This document shows positions 1 through 8,991 of a DNA stretch of 26,068 bases, piece after piece. The position numbers were made by a program, and so were the translations under genes. The first letter of the stretch is position 1. Each line of letters begins with the position of its first letter. The stretch comes from CAYVTV01 sp964526475 (GTDB lineage Bacteria > Bacteroidota > Bacteroidia > Bacteroidales > GCA-2748055). The DNA lies in assembly GCA_964526475.1 (NCBI GenBank), contig CAZGKF010000044.1, forward strand, positions 1 through 26,068, given 5' to 3'. The notes under the pieces are model-generated. The model did not search any database. It was not told where the DNA came from and saw only the letters and a program-made list of their open reading frames with translations.

Positions 1-263
1 CCATTTTAATCCTTCTTTTTTAGATTGCTTTCTCCTAAAAAAATATTGAGTGTAAAATCGATAAAAATATTGTTAGGCACAACAATTTGGGAAAGATTTC
101 CATAATGTTTATGCTAAAATCTACCAGAGGAATCTTTTTAACAAAACTGTTTATCTCTGTAAGTGAAATAGTATTATCATATTACTCAAAGAATTGAATT
201 CTATAGAGCCAGCTTGCTGAATCTGTTGATGGTGAAAGTCTTATCGAACAAACCCATGAGAAC
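1..263. other. Intergenic stretch after the last GH17 gene; possible start of another minus-strand gene at the left edge
   Basis: No complete gene is visible. Reading the minus strand, an ATG lies at positions 4-2, preceded by an AAGAAGGA-like purine tract and further up by AGGAGAAA. The same arrangement (CAATATTT, AGGAGAAA, A-rich spacer, ATG) precedes the GH17 gene that starts at 2102, so the locus probably continues beyond the left edge with another co-oriented gene. A short quasi-palindrome, AGAATTGAATTCT, lies at 190-202. No convincing factor-independent terminator was found. Confidence 0.3.
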
Positions 264-1193
264 TTAGGAAAAATACGCTTTCATAACTTTCTTAGGCTTC
301 CTGTTTTCATAGAAAAGGCCCCAGTGTTTTTCAGGTTCCATCTCATTGGGGTTACCCTTCCATGTTTCATCAAAAGCTTCAAAGAAAAAAACAATAACAC
401 CTTGATCTGCGCTCCATCTCATGAGGTCATTATAATATATCTCCTGGTACTCTTCACTTACGTTGCCTGGATTGATCCCTCTCCCATTTGAACTTGTTGC
501 CCACCCTGCTTCTGTAATCATTATAGGTTTCCCGGGGTATTTTTGTGCGACACCATAGAAATTTTGCTTTGTGTATTCCAAAGCTTCATGTATTTGCTTA
601 TGTTCCCAAACCGGATAAGTATGAATGGAAATAAAATCCACCTCCTCAACCAGTGGCTTTAATTTATCATGCCATGGAAGGTAGTTTTCACAGAAAGTTA
701 CAGGTTGGCTGGTTGCTTTCTTTATCTTGTTTACATACTCCCGAACATTCTCAACCGGTACAAAATGATCAGTCCAGTCTATGGTTGCTTCATTACCGGC
801 TGAGGTTGAAAATATAATATCCGGGTATCTGTTTGCCATAGCAATCAGCTTTTCAATCTTTGCCAGGTTCATCTCCCGGTTCCTTTGCAGCACTCTCTCA
901 GGAAAGACTCCACCCCAGGGACAGCCGTAATTATTCATCTCCGCTGTTATGAAGGCTCCCAGCATGACCTTAAAGTTCAGCTTTTCGTTCCGGATAACAT
1001 CCAAAACAGATTCTGCATGTATGCTGCAATCGTATAAACGGATATAGTCCCACCGGTTATGCAATATCAGCAAATCTTCTCTTACCTGTTCATAAGAAGG
1101 GTGAATGTCTTTATCAGGACTCTGGCCATTCCTGTAACCCGAATAGCATATTGCTTTCCCGTAAGGGATGTCTGATTGTTTGTAATTGCTCAC
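264..1193 (-). CDS. GH17-like beta-1,3-glucanase, cytoplasmic by sequence (copy 2)
   Basis: The 309-residue protein fits a single GH17 TIM barrel. It opens with IPYGKAICYSGYRNGQSP, matching the first strand of the family. The likely acid/base is Glu135 in SAGNEA, and the likely nucleophile is Glu228 in IMITEAGW, equivalent to the ETGWP motif of GH17. GH17 enzymes hydrolyse or transfer on beta-1,3-glucan. No signal peptide or lipobox is present, so it is expected in the cytosol, where it could shorten imported oligoglucans for the neighbouring phosphorylase. The start is GTG: the next in-frame Met (residue 77) would delete the first strands. It lies 24 nt after the stop codon of the paralogous upstream GH17 gene and in the same reading frame. 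Family is confident; exact activity (endo, exo or transglycosidase) cannot be read. Confidence 0.85.
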   Translation of the reverse strand: MSNYKQSDIPYGKAICYSGYRNGQSPDKDIHPSYEQVREDLLILHNRWDYIRLYDCSIHAESVLDVIRNEKLNFKVMLGAFITAEMNNYGCPWGGVFPERVLQRNREMNLAKIEKLIAMANRYPDIIFSTSAGNEATIDWTDHFVPVENVREYVNKIKKATSQPVTFCENYLPWHDKLKPLVEEVDFISIHTYPVWEHKQIHEALEYTKQNFYGVAQKYPGKPIMITEAGWATSSNGRGINPGNVSEEYQEIYYNDLMRWSADQGVIVFFFEAFDETWKGNPNEMEPEKHWGLFYENRKPKKVMKAYFS

Positions 1194-1217
1194 CAGGCTT
1201 ATATTTATATAGAGAGA

Positions 1218-2102
1218 TTAGTATTTTAGCATTCCATCTTTATCCCATATTCCCCAATAGCCGCCAACATCTCCTTCGGAACCAATCTTCCAGCTTTCAT
1301 CAAAGCTTGAGAAATACATTATCTCAATATTCTCTTCCTTACTCCATCTCTGAGTATTGATGAAATATCTTAGTGCATTATCTGTTGAAGGTTCGGATGA
1401 TTCAAAAGATGATCCGATATTTGGCCAGCCAGTTTCACTTATGACAATTCGTTTTCCTCTGGCAGCCTGCAGTACGCTGTAGTACATATTTTTCATGTAA
1501 ACTAGTGAGTAATCAATATGGCAACCTTCCCAGAAGGGATAGCAATTAATGAATAATACATCACAGGCTTCAGTGATGGCAGGACGGTTGACAAATTCGT
1601 AATAAGCATCAACATAACCCACGCTGGCTTCCGGGACCTGTTCCTTAACCCGATGAATGTATTCCAGCAGCTCCTGCTCAGTCAGCTCTTCACGATATAA
1701 TACTTCATTTCCAACAGCAATCAGGTCAGCATTACCTGCTTTTACTATGTTAACCAGGTTATCTATTTCAAAATCGTTTTGTTCCTTATCATCACTTAAC
1801 CAGGCACCTGCCATTACTTTCAGGCCGTTTTCCCTGGCAATTGAAGGAATCAATTCACCTCCATCTGTACAAGAAAAAGTTCTGATCCAGGCTGTAAAAG
1901 GTTTAATAAGCTGTATTCTATCCCTGATCTGTTTCTCGCTGATTATGCTTCCGGGACCCTGACCTTCCAAATATGAGCTGTAGCAGAGACCATGGACTCC
2001 ATCTTCAAGGTATTTCCTGAAAAGTTTTTTTAAATCTTCCGTTGATTTGTTAAGGAAGTCTTCTCCTACGAGAGATAATAGTTTATCGCTTCTGAATGAC
2101 AT
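1218..2102 (-). CDS. GH17-like beta-1,3-glucanase, cytoplasmic by sequence (copy 1)
   Basis: This 294-residue protein is a paralogue of the next gene. After about 35 residues of helical N-terminus, the domain starts at GVHGLCYSSYLEGQGP. The acid/base candidate is Glu133 in IAVGNEV and the nucleophile candidate is Glu223 in VISETGWP, the textbook GH17 signature. Both glutamates are intact. There is no export signal. The ATG at 2102 is preceded by an AGGAGA-like sequence about 25 nt upstream that lies directly after the phosphorylase stop codon, so the two genes are probably cotranscribed (25-nt gap). The C-terminus stops soon after the last barrel strand (YWGIWDKDGMLKY), so it is not visibly truncated. 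The role in degrading internalised beta-1,3-gluco-oligosaccharides is inferred from context. Confidence 0.86.
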   Translation of the reverse strand: MSFRSDKLLSLVGEDFLNKSTEDLKKLFRKYLEDGVHGLCYSSYLEGQGPGSIISEKQIRDRIQLIKPFTAWIRTFSCTDGGELIPSIARENGLKVMAGAWLSDDKEQNDFEIDNLVNIVKAGNADLIAVGNEVLYREELTEQELLEYIHRVKEQVPEASVGYVDAYYEFVNRPAITEACDVLFINCYPFWEGCHIDYSLVYMKNMYYSVLQAARGKRIVISETGWPNIGSSFESSEPSTDNALRYFINTQRWSKEENIEIMYFSSFDESWKIGSEGDVGGYWGIWDKDGMLKY

Positions 2103-2127
2103 TTTCTTTTGGTTTTATTTGTTTCTC

Positions 2128-5100
2128 CTAAATATTGATTGTATATGAAATTCTGCTCACTTCGCCAGTTTTCCTGAATATCTTTTGACTTGTATCTGCA
2201 TCTATAACACAAGCCTGTATTTCTTTTTGTTTTCCGTTTGCATATTCAATTATTATTTTCTGCTTTAAGCCTTTAGTATAAACCACCGGCACCTGGCATA
2301 TTGTAAAGGCAATCTGTTTCAAATGTAATAAAAGTTTTCTGGCCTTTCCTTCCAGGTCAATGAAATCAAACACTTTCTCTCTATCCAGCAATTCTTCTTT
2401 ATTCAGCATGGATGGAGCGAAAACAATGGTGCCCTTTTTTATAATGATGCCCAATTCACCAAACCTGCAGAGTATATCTTCTTTTACCTGACCTGTCAGG
2501 CCTGGTTGTCTGGCTCCGGCTCCGGCAGGCGTATGAGAATAAGCATCAACAGGTATAGCCCCGTGCAGACCTGGCGATTTATGTGTCCCTAATCCGTTCC
2601 TTATTTTATAATAATGATCCTTAATTCTTTCGAGAGTCAGGTCATCAGCATTTACCTCTTCTCCAGCCCGGTATATTTCCATCGTTGCCACCAGAAGCTT
2701 CGATACCATATGCCAGTAAATACTGCCTAAACCTTCATAGCCATAAAAAGTACCTGCCCGTCCGGTAAATGACTGATGGTCAAATAATGTTTCATAAATA
2801 TTCAGGATTAATTCTCTATCTTTCTTAACCTGTCTGCCATATTGTTTTTTATTAAGATTATCCAGAGCCAGCGATAATATCGCCTTATTTCTGAAAGTCC
2901 CGTCAAAGTGATAATTGCCGATTTCATCTCTGGTTATAATAGCGGTATTTTCATTAATAAGCAATTGTTTAAGCAATTCTGATGCAAATACTTTTTCCTG
3001 AGGTATATTATTCTTCTCAATAAATTTAGGTAGTTCATGAAAGGGATACAGCATATAACTATCCTGCTCAATTCTATATAGTTTACTTGATCTCAATGCA
3101 TCCAGAACCTGGATACTTTCATCGGGACTTAAATATCCCGAACTCAAAACAGCAACCTGGCCTTCAAGCATTTCATAAAATGATCTTATCGAAATCCTGT
3201 TATCACTGAAGGATACCAGGTTATAAGACTGAAACATTCCATCCGGCCGCCTGTTCTTATCAATGGACTGGTTTATAAATTCAAGAACATTCTTAATAAA
3301 ATCCTTTAATAGACCAAGGCTCAGGAAAGACACCTTTCCTGAGAATGAATGCTTATAAACTGATTCCCTGTAATCGCTGCCAGCTTGCCCAAGTTTTGTG
3401 GCAATAATATACCTGTCTCTGTCAGAAAATCCTGTTTCCAGCAGATTCTTGTTTTCAGCGAAAACCAGATAAATCTTTTCGAAAAATGTTTTGATTTCTT
3501 CTGATAAAATAAACCCGCTTAGTGTTGACCCACCAAGTTTCCTATTCCAGAACCCTAATGATCTTCTTAAATAATAGAGCGTAACCATTGAAGCTCCGTT
3601 TCCAACAAGTGCGTTATTGGCATCATTCCACTCTGGACGCTGTGTATTAAGCCATACCCCTGCCTCAGGAATAAAATTACTCAATTTGGAAAGCAAGGAA
3701 CAAAGAATCTTTTCCATCAGGTTTACCCTGTATATCTCACCTGTTTTTAATGTAAGTAATTTACCGTCAGATCCCTTTTTTGCAGTTAAAGCATCAATTT
3801 TTCTGTTAAGGCCGGAGTCAAATACAATAGTATTTTTGGGATTTTCTATGATATGTTTATAAGTTTTTATTCTGTAGGGTACGTTGGCATATACAAAAAT
3901 TTTCCGTGTAAGAAATTCATCAAGCTTTCCCGGGTGAAAGTTATCAGATTGTTCCAGAAATTTCTGTAGATAAATAATCTGGTGATCGCCCCAGTAACCA
4001 ATATTTGCCCATGAATGGTCAGGATCAGGGTGCTCCCAGTCTAATCCTGCCCTGCCTATCCTGTAAGGATTGTAACCATCTGCTGTAGAGCCATTCACGA
4101 ATTTACAGATAATCGATTCAATATATTCCGGGTATGATATTGTCAATGCTTCCCAGTTCTGAAATATATCGCGCCAGTTACCCTGATAATCCAGTTTTTT
4201 ACTACCATCAGCTTTTTTTGTCTCTATAGAAAACTGGTTCCATGGCCGGCTTGGATCACCATGTCTGCGACTGAATGTTAAAGGCAAATACTCATAGCCA
4301 ATTCTTTCCAGATCGGGATTTTCCATGCATTTAATCCTGGCTATAAGTTCATTGAGCTCAATTTCAGTCGGCAGATTATCTTGTTCTTCAAAGAATTGCT
4401 CACTGATCTCCGTATTACATTGTTGTACAAATAGCCTGAAATCATCTGCATCTATGCGGTAATTATATGAAAATATACCTCCTCTCATTACATTGAAGAG
4501 TGTATTTGAGAAGTGCCGTGCATTAATCAATTCGTCATTCCCCATTTGCAATCCATCAGCTCCGGCAACAATCTTAATCAGGTTTAAAGTGCCGCTTGCT
4601 ATATCTTCTTCAAGCTTAAGGGATTTATTTTGCTTATCCTTTAAATTAGCATCCAGGTTAATAACATCTGTTGAGTCCTTGTTTACATCCGCAACTATGT
4701 ACCAGCATTTTTCTTGATTCTTTGAGAGCAAATACTCATTAATAATATAATATGCTCCCCGGGATGCACAAACCTCTGATTCAGTTTTAACTTCTCCTCC
4801 GGTTTTAAAACTTTCAAGTTGCTTATCAGATATCAGGTATTTGACATCTGAGCCATCCACTACAGACCAGACGGTAGTTGCTTTAAGTGCTTCACTGGGT
4901 TCAGCTGTATCCGTGGGGATTGAGCTCAACAGAAACAGTCCCAATTTGCTGTCAGAAAGTAGCTCATTTCTCCTGTATGCCTCCAACAGATTGCTGTATT
5001 CATTCTGAAAAGCAGAATCGATTCCGTAAGGGAGGATGTTCCTTATCCCATCCAGTATGTGAATTTTTATATCTTTTTCATTACTGTTAATCAGATTCGA

Positions 5101-5586
5101 CTTTTTTATCCATCCATATTTTTCGCTGTTGTACCAGCCATACCTGAAACTTATTTCAAGATCCAGGTTTCGTTCCTCAAATATTATCTTGTTGCAATGT
5201 GTGCTCTTATAGAGGTTACGTTCGATCCTGTAAAATTTCTCAAAATCAGAGGTAAATGGTTCCCAAAGATAAATTCGATTGTTTTTTGAGACCATACAAA
5301 CAGTCTTGCTTCCGGTTTTATCCCGGTAATCATGAATCTTATCAACAGTGTAATAGGGAAAGAGTGCATTGTCTCGGTTCTTACGTCCAGCCGAAAGTGA
5401 GCCGTTACTGGAGATATACATCCAATGATCGGAGTCGCTGACAATGGTTATAAAGAAATCGGACATAAGATGATAATTACTTATCATATAGAAATTCTCC
5501 CCTTCAATTTCAACAATTTGCCCCTTAACCTCTTTTGAATTTACCTTTAAATTTTTATTACCAATATAAATATTTTTCTTCTCCAT
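2128..5586 (-). CDS. GH149/GH94-type oligoglucan phosphorylase, probably acting on beta-1,3-gluco-oligosaccharides
   Basis: This is a very large (1152-residue) cytosolic protein of the inverting glycoside phosphorylase group. The catalytic (alpha/alpha)6 region contains RPEWNDANNALVGNGAS, in which Asp655 of the WND motif is the likely general acid, equivalent to the DWND motif of GH94. Near the C-terminus, SHTPAG (His1018) and GARQPGLTGQVKED (1024-1037) form the probable phosphate-binding region. Disaccharide-specific GH94 enzymes are usually 800-900 residues; this length fits GH149 beta-1,3-oligoglucan phosphorylases or the long GH94 beta-1,2-oligoglucan phosphorylases. The GH16, GH17 and GH30 neighbours favour beta-1,3. 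The expected product is alpha-glucose-1-phosphate. No signal peptide is present. An in-frame GTG at 5604 would add six residues; the ATG is preferred because GAGAAG lies about 12 nt upstream. Confidence 0.82.
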   Translation of the reverse strand: MEKKNIYIGNKNLKVNSKEVKGQIVEIEGENFYMISNYHLMSDFFITIVSDSDHWMYISSNGSLSAGRKNRDNALFPYYTVDKIHDYRDKTGSKTVCMVSKNNRIYLWEPFTSDFEKFYRIERNLYKSTHCNKIIFEERNLDLEISFRYGWYNSEKYGWIKKSNLINSNEKDIKIHILDGIRNILPYGIDSAFQNEYSNLLEAYRRNELLSDSKLGLFLLSSIPTDTAEPSEALKATTVWSVVDGSDVKYLISDKQLESFKTGGEVKTESEVCASRGAYYIINEYLLSKNQEKCWYIVADVNKDSTDVINLDANLKDKQNKSLKLEEDIASGTLNLIKIVAGADGLQMGNDELINARHFSNTLFNVMRGGIFSYNYRIDADDFRLFVQQCNTEISEQFFEEQDNLPTEIELNELIARIKCMENPDLERIGYEYLPLTFSRRHGDPSRPWNQFSIETKKADGSKKLDYQGNWRDIFQNWEALTISYPEYIESIICKFVNGSTADGYNPYRIGRAGLDWEHPDPDHSWANIGYWGDHQIIYLQKFLEQSDNFHPGKLDEFLTRKIFVYANVPYRIKTYKHIIENPKNTIVFDSGLNRKIDALTAKKGSDGKLLTLKTGEIYRVNLMEKILCSLLSKLSNFIPEAGVWLNTQRPEWNDANNALVGNGASMVTLYYLRRSLGFWNRKLGGSTLSGFILSEEIKTFFEKIYLVFAENKNLLETGFSDRDRYIIATKLGQAGSDYRESVYKHSFSGKVSFLSLGLLKDFIKNVLEFINQSIDKNRRPDGMFQSYNLVSFSDNRISIRSFYEMLEGQVAVLSSGYLSPDESIQVLDALRSSKLYRIEQDSYMLYPFHELPKFIEKNNIPQEKVFASELLKQLLINENTAIITRDEIGNYHFDGTFRNKAILSLALDNLNKKQYGRQVKKDRELILNIYETLFDHQSFTGRAGTFYGYEGLGSIYWHMVSKLLVATMEIYRAGEEVNADDLTLERIKDHYYKIRNGLGTHKSPGLHGAIPVDAYSHTPAGAGARQPGLTGQVKEDILCRFGELGIIIKKGTIVFAPSMLNKEELLDREKVFDFIDLEGKARKLLLHLKQIAFTICQVPVVYTKGLKQKIIIEYANGKQKEIQACVIDADTSQKIFRKTGEVSRISYTINI

Positions 5587-5715
5587 TCTATTATATCTTC
5601 TCACAATATGAACAGTCTAAGAATAGAATTACGATCTCAAATTAGACATAATAATTGACAAATAGGATTCTTGAGAAATGCTCCCTTTGTAGTAAATGAT
5701 TTATCTTCAACATGT

Positions 5716-7386
5716 TTATAGTTGAACTTGTACCGTCTGTAAAGCATTAGCGTCAATAATAATTTTTGCGTACTGGCCCTTTATTTCGATTTGATATAGG
5801 ATCTTTTCTTCGCTTGTGTTAAGCACCTGCAGGCTGAGTAGATTATCTTCAGTTATTGTTGCACATGCAAAAAGATTATCTTCTGCCGGACCATAAAGAA
5901 TCGTCGTTGTTTTAACTGCTTTGTCTCCAGGTCTTATTGTTTTGCTAAACTGTGAAAGGATATAATATATCGGAGTGTAGTATATCTGTCCTGTCTCTGT
6001 ATTTATCATAATCGGGGCCCCGCAATAATTGCCTGCATGATTAGGACCTCCATTATGATCCAGTACTACATTCCAGTCTATCCATCCTTTTAGCCAGTGG
6101 TCGATACTAACAATAATATTCCTGGCGTAGCGATGCACAGGTGCATATATGGGATGATCTTCACTTTTCACTCCTTTCCAGTTAGCTGTGTATGCCCAGT
6201 CCGTAGCATTTTTTTTCCACCAGAAAGAATCGTTGTCATACCAGTCCATTTCCTGGAATTTAACAGTATCTTTTATTCCAGAAGGGGCAGGCTTGCCAAG
6301 ATCGTCAATGCAACCCTCAGTATGAATAATAGCATGGTCAGGAAATTTTTCTGTAACCCTGTCAAATACTTCTTCATAAACCCTGAATGTACTTTCATAC
6401 CAGTGGACTGCGGTACCATAAACATAATCTGCTGTTTCAGCATCACCCAGGATTACATCTGTCCAGTGCTCAAGGCCATCCCTGTTCTGGTCATAAATAA
6501 GAAGCCTTACCTTTGAATTTTCACCTATTTGAAGTTTGGGACCCAGGTAATTCTTTATAAACTCGTTCTGGGTTTCAGGAGTAAAATGCATGCTTTCCCA
6601 TTGTCCGTTATTTCCATGAGGCTCATTTACCGGAGTAATTCCCCATATATCAACGCCTTCCGATCTGTAAGCATCGAGATACTTTATCAGGTAGTCGGCA
6701 TATGTTTCTTCGTACTCCTTCTTAAGTGACCCGCCTGTACCCTGATAATTATTTTCAGGGGTACCTGTTATATACCAGTCATTAATATCCTTCATCCAAG
6801 GCGGAGCTGTCCATGCTGAGGCAACTATTTTTAAATCTTTATCACCCTGATTTTTCTTAATATCAAGTGCCTCCTTAATCATTGGTAACAGATCATACTT
6901 CTCATCTTTTACTCCTGGGTATTCAGTTATGCTGAATCCCTTCATGTCAGGTTTCAGACTGAAAGAATCCAGTTTTTTATCCTCATTTTTGTCTGCATAA
7001 GAATATTTACCGTTGACACAGAAATCGCATGCACCGATATGAGTTCTAGCCAGAGAAAAATTTGCTCCGTTTTCGCTAAAGATTGCATACATGACTTCCA
7101 TGCGCTTTGAGGGTTCAAGATGAGAGAGAACGAAGGCTGAAGATTCGGTGAAAGATGATCCTATGCCTTCTATCGTCTGCTTTACGCAGTCCACATCTAC
7201 ATTTATAATATTCCTCTTTTCATTGCTCTTAGTAAAAAGAACATTTTCCTGTTCAGCAATTCTATCGCCACTCTCAGATGTAATGTAGATCTTCTTTGTA
7301 GTAAGCATGGATTCCTTTGAATTACAGGATTGCATAATAAATGCACACAAAATCATTATTGAAAAAAATAAAATCCGCTTTTCCAT
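5716..7386 (-). CDS. GH30 beta-glucosidase/beta-1,6-glucanase-like lipoprotein
   Basis: The 556-residue protein starts with a lipoprotein signal peptide ending in FIMQSC (Cys21). The TIM barrel and side beta-domain of GH30 follow. GIGSSFTESSAF (around 74-85) is the family N-terminal signature, Glu255 in GITPVNEPHG is the acid/base and Glu357 in IIHTEGC is the nucleophile. The length and motifs resemble the glucocerebrosidase/beta-1,6-glucanase side of GH30 rather than the xylanase subfamily. In laminarin loci, GH30 enzymes commonly remove beta-1,6-linked glucose branches, which fits this context, but specificity is inferred. It should be anchored to the outer membrane or periplasmic face by its lipid. 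It is separated from the phosphorylase by about 130 nt and from the transporter by 58 nt, all co-oriented. Confidence 0.9.
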   Translation of the reverse strand: MEKRILFFSIMILCAFIMQSCNSKESMLTTKKIYITSESGDRIAEQENVLFTKSNEKRNIINVDVDCVKQTIEGIGSSFTESSAFVLSHLEPSKRMEVMYAIFSENGANFSLARTHIGACDFCVNGKYSYADKNEDKKLDSFSLKPDMKGFSITEYPGVKDEKYDLLPMIKEALDIKKNQGDKDLKIVASAWTAPPWMKDINDWYITGTPENNYQGTGGSLKKEYEETYADYLIKYLDAYRSEGVDIWGITPVNEPHGNNGQWESMHFTPETQNEFIKNYLGPKLQIGENSKVRLLIYDQNRDGLEHWTDVILGDAETADYVYGTAVHWYESTFRVYEEVFDRVTEKFPDHAIIHTEGCIDDLGKPAPSGIKDTVKFQEMDWYDNDSFWWKKNATDWAYTANWKGVKSEDHPIYAPVHRYARNIIVSIDHWLKGWIDWNVVLDHNGGPNHAGNYCGAPIMINTETGQIYYTPIYYILSQFSKTIRPGDKAVKTTTILYGPAEDNLFACATITEDNLLSLQVLNTSEEKILYQIEIKGQYAKIIIDANALQTVQVQL

Positions 7387-7444
7387 AACTATTATAGTTG
7401 CAGGATTATTAATAATATATCATAGATATCACAATCAATTTTGA

Positions 7445-8875
7445 TTATAGAACTCCTCTTCTTGCTTCCAGTGCTGATTTAATTTCGCGGGCTTTTTCTT
7501 CGGAAAGATCATATTTCCACATTACCAGTATAGCAATCAATGCAGTTATTGCAGGAATAGCAACATCTGCAACACGAAGCCTGGTAATTGTTTCGGCAGC
7601 CTGAATTGCGGCATTTTGATCGAAGCCAACCAGTTTTAGTACTAAGCCGCCCAGAACTAAGGCAATTGCCTGTCCCAATTTTACCATCCACCAGTAGATA
7701 GCACCAAATGTTCCTTCCTTACGTGGCATACCATTATTCAATTCATCCAGGTCACATACGTCAGCAGTCATGCTCATCATTAATGTAAACAATCCTCCAA
7801 TACCAAAAGCCATTAAGGGAATAGGCATAAAAATTAGCCATGGATTTTCCGGGTTAAATCCCCACCATTTTAAAGCGTAACCCACAATGGAAATAGCCGT
7901 TGAAATGATAAAGGCGTTACGCTTACCGACTCTGTTTGCAATCGCTGAAATAACTGGAATAACCAGAAATGCAGTTACTATTGCAGATACTGTGGAGAAC
8001 CATGCAGGCCAATTACCGGTTAAACCATAATCGCCCTTAAATAAATAAAATACAATAATGAAATAACTAAATGATGCTACCATTTGAAAACCATTAAATA
8101 CCAGGAAAGTAGCGCCACATAGTCTCATAAAGGGCTTATTTTTAGAAACCTGTACAATTCCTTTGAGTAAATCCATCAGATTTGAGAAGAGAGTTTTATA
8201 TGTAATTTCCTTTCTATTTTCCATTTTTGAGGCATCAATACCTTTGCAGAATATTGCAGGCATGATACCCAGAACAATACATACTGCACCTACAACAAGT
8301 GAGAGACTTCTTACTCCGATTGCCTGTGTCTCAAAAAGCTTAGGATTAGCAATCAGCACCCAGAACCATGGCACAATCATCCACGCAACCTGTCCGACAG
8401 TTTGCGAAAATGCCATCAATCGGGTACGCTCATTATAGTCTGCAGTCATTTCATAACCCAGCCCGATCAGGGGCGTCGAGAAGATTGTATTGCCCAATAA
8501 ATAGATCAGAGAAAATATGAGAAAATACCAGAAATTATACATCTGTGAGTTATTTGGATAAAGTTGCCATAAAACACCGAACAATATTCCGCTCAGAATA
8601 GCCCCTGCAAAAATATAAGGCCTCCTGCGTCCAAATTTTGATTTTGTATTGTCTGATATAAATCCCATAATGGGATCGGTAATGGCATCAAATATCCTTG
8701 GCAGGCCTCCCAGTAGTCCTGCCAGAAAAGGATCCATGCCAAAGGCTGTAAGCAAAAAAAACATGAAAATTCCCAGTGCACCGGGTAAAAGGTTGTTCAC
8801 CAGATGACCTGCACCAAATGCAGCTTTCTGCACAAGAGGTACTTTGTCTTTCGCGGCTGTTGTATAATTACCCAT
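7445..8875 (-). CDS. GPH-family (MFS) sugar:cation symporter
   Basis: This 476-residue polytopic inner-membrane protein has about twelve hydrophobic segments. The GPH (glycoside-pentoside-hexuronide) signature lies at residues 63-87 and includes DAITDPIMGFISDNT and FGRRRPY, as in MelB-like symporters. A second typical element, MMSMTADVCDLDELNNGMPRKEG, lies in the second half. Family members import glycosides with H+ or Na+. Here it is the only inner-membrane transporter of the locus and probably brings glucose oligomers into the cytosol for the GH17 enzymes and the phosphorylase. The start is the ATG at 8875. Substrate size and coupling ion cannot be deduced. Confidence 0.92.
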   Translation of the reverse strand: MGNYTTAAKDKVPLVQKAAFGAGHLVNNLLPGALGIFMFFLLTAFGMDPFLAGLLGGLPRIFDAITDPIMGFISDNTKSKFGRRRPYIFAGAILSGILFGVLWQLYPNNSQMYNFWYFLIFSLIYLLGNTIFSTPLIGLGYEMTADYNERTRLMAFSQTVGQVAWMIVPWFWVLIANPKLFETQAIGVRSLSLVVGAVCIVLGIMPAIFCKGIDASKMENRKEITYKTLFSNLMDLLKGIVQVSKNKPFMRLCGATFLVFNGFQMVASFSYFIIVFYLFKGDYGLTGNWPAWFSTVSAIVTAFLVIPVISAIANRVGKRNAFIISTAISIVGYALKWWGFNPENPWLIFMPIPLMAFGIGGLFTLMMSMTADVCDLDELNNGMPRKEGTFGAIYWWMVKLGQAIALVLGGLVLKLVGFDQNAAIQAAETITRLRVADVAIPAITALIAILVMWKYDLSEEKAREIKSALEARRGVL

Positions 8876-8991
8876 ATGGTCTCAATTATAATATGTTAGC
8901 TGACAAGATTTAAAAATAAACAGTGACTAATACATGTGAATTTTCTATTTATTTATCTTGGATCAGGACTTCAATTAATCATGATAAAATT

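Noticed and set aside
1193..1218. The two GH17 ORFs as one gene broken by a nonsense mutation
   Set aside because: Each has complete start and end strands and both catalytic glutamates, so they are tandem paralogues. The same-frame arrangement is kept as a finding only.
5587..5604. GTG start for the phosphorylase
   Set aside because: It adds only six residues, has no ribosome-binding-like sequence upstream, and the ATG at 5586 has GAGAAG at a plausible distance.
6097..6516. Plus-strand ORF of 139 codons inside the GH30 gene
   Set aside because: It overlaps a gene with both catalytic motifs intact on the other strand and shows no domain of its own.
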